Below the pieces are notes generated by a model, which worked only from the letters and a program-made list of their open reading frames with translations, was not told where the DNA came from and did not search any database. Positions 5,527 to 5,943 of a stretch of 5,943 nucleotides of DNA are shown in pieces. A program made the position numbers and the translations under genes. Numbering within the stretch: position 1 is the first letter of the stretch; every line of letters begins with the position of its first letter. This DNA is from an archaeon (GTDB lineage: Archaea > Asgardarchaeota > Hermodarchaeia > Hermodarchaeales > Hermodarchaeaceae), in contig JABXGU010000065.1 of NCBI GenBank assembly GCA_016550415.1, forward strand, positions 1 through 5,943, in the 5' to 3' direction.

Positions 5527-5570
5527 CCTGAAATTCGATAGCAAGGACACTTAAAGACCCCACAATTGAG

Positions 5571-5590
5571 CTCAAAAGAAAGAAGTGGTG
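5571..5590 (-). terminator. pyrimidine tract downstream of 23S rRNA, possible termination site
   Basis: The minus strand here has CTTCTTTCTTTT, the only T-rich tract between the 23S 3' end and the GTPase start. It could release rRNA transcripts, although it is not an uninterrupted T-run, so partial read-through is plausible. Confidence 0.3.
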
Positions 5591-5630
5591 GTCGCATACC
5601 CAGAAAATATATCGCTCCAGAACCAGCGCA

Positions 5631-5649
5631 TCGGATTCCTTTCGAAACC

Positions 5650-5651
<2 letters not shown>
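5631..5651 (-). other. GNRA-tetraloop hairpin at the 23S rRNA 3' boundary
   Basis: The minus strand folds as TCGGTTTC-GAAA-GGAA-T-CCGA: an 8-bp stem with one bulged T and one G-T wobble, closed by a GAAA tetraloop. It sits where the mature 23S end is expected, so it could be the last rRNA helix or a processing or stabilising structure just outside it. Confidence 0.45.

Positions 5652-5943
<292 letters not shown>

Noticed and set aside
5505..5531. Possible C/D box small RNA on the plus strand (ATGATTA ... CTGA)
   Set aside because: The C box is imperfect and the D'/C' pair and terminal stem of an archaeal C/D guide RNA are absent.

Overview
The window comes from an archaeon. On sequence content I lean towards an Asgard lineage (Lokiarchaeota/Thorarchaeota-like), as an inference. 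The evidence is a Rab/Ras-like small GTPase with no C-terminal prenylation cysteine, an archaeal-style 23S rRNA 3' end, a MoaD/ThiS beta-grasp protein ending PPVAGG plus three residues, TATA-like boxes upstream of genes, and a mix of genes with and without Shine-Dalgarno (SD) sequences. No mobile element, CRISPR array or tRNA was seen.

Layout. At 50-1249 (+) is an M24 creatinase/prolidase-fold protein that has lost several classical metal ligands. Convergent to it, at 1336-2367 (-), is AmrS, the radical SAM enzyme of the AmmeMemoRadiSam system. A 240-base gap with several inverted repeats separates amrS from a divergent small, very acidic protein (2608-2874, +, TTG start). Next comes a YdjM-like membrane protein (2969-3475, +) ending in a T7 run, then a MoaD/ThiS-family sulfur-carrier or ubiquitin-like protein (3563-3856, +) behind a good TATA-like box. 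Its stop codon overlaps that of a convergent, signal-less NitT/TauT-type substrate-binding-fold protein (3853-4797, -). A Rab-like GTPase (4950-5495, -) follows, with a hairpin after its stop. The 3' end of the 23S rRNA gene (about 5650-5943, -) lies only about 150 bases upstream of the GTPase.

How the genes work together. The genes are mostly single units facing different ways, so no long operon or clear multi-gene pathway is visible. The most plausible regulatory links are the amrS/small acidic protein divergent pair with its shared palindrome-rich control region, and possible read-through from the rRNA operon into the GTPase. The best leads are biochemical: a GTPase with Ras Q61- and G13-equivalent changes, a beta-grasp protein that needs trimming to expose its diglycine, an M24 protein with substituted metal ligands, and an orphan periplasmic-binding fold that appears cytosolic and carries a Cys-Gly-Cys motif.
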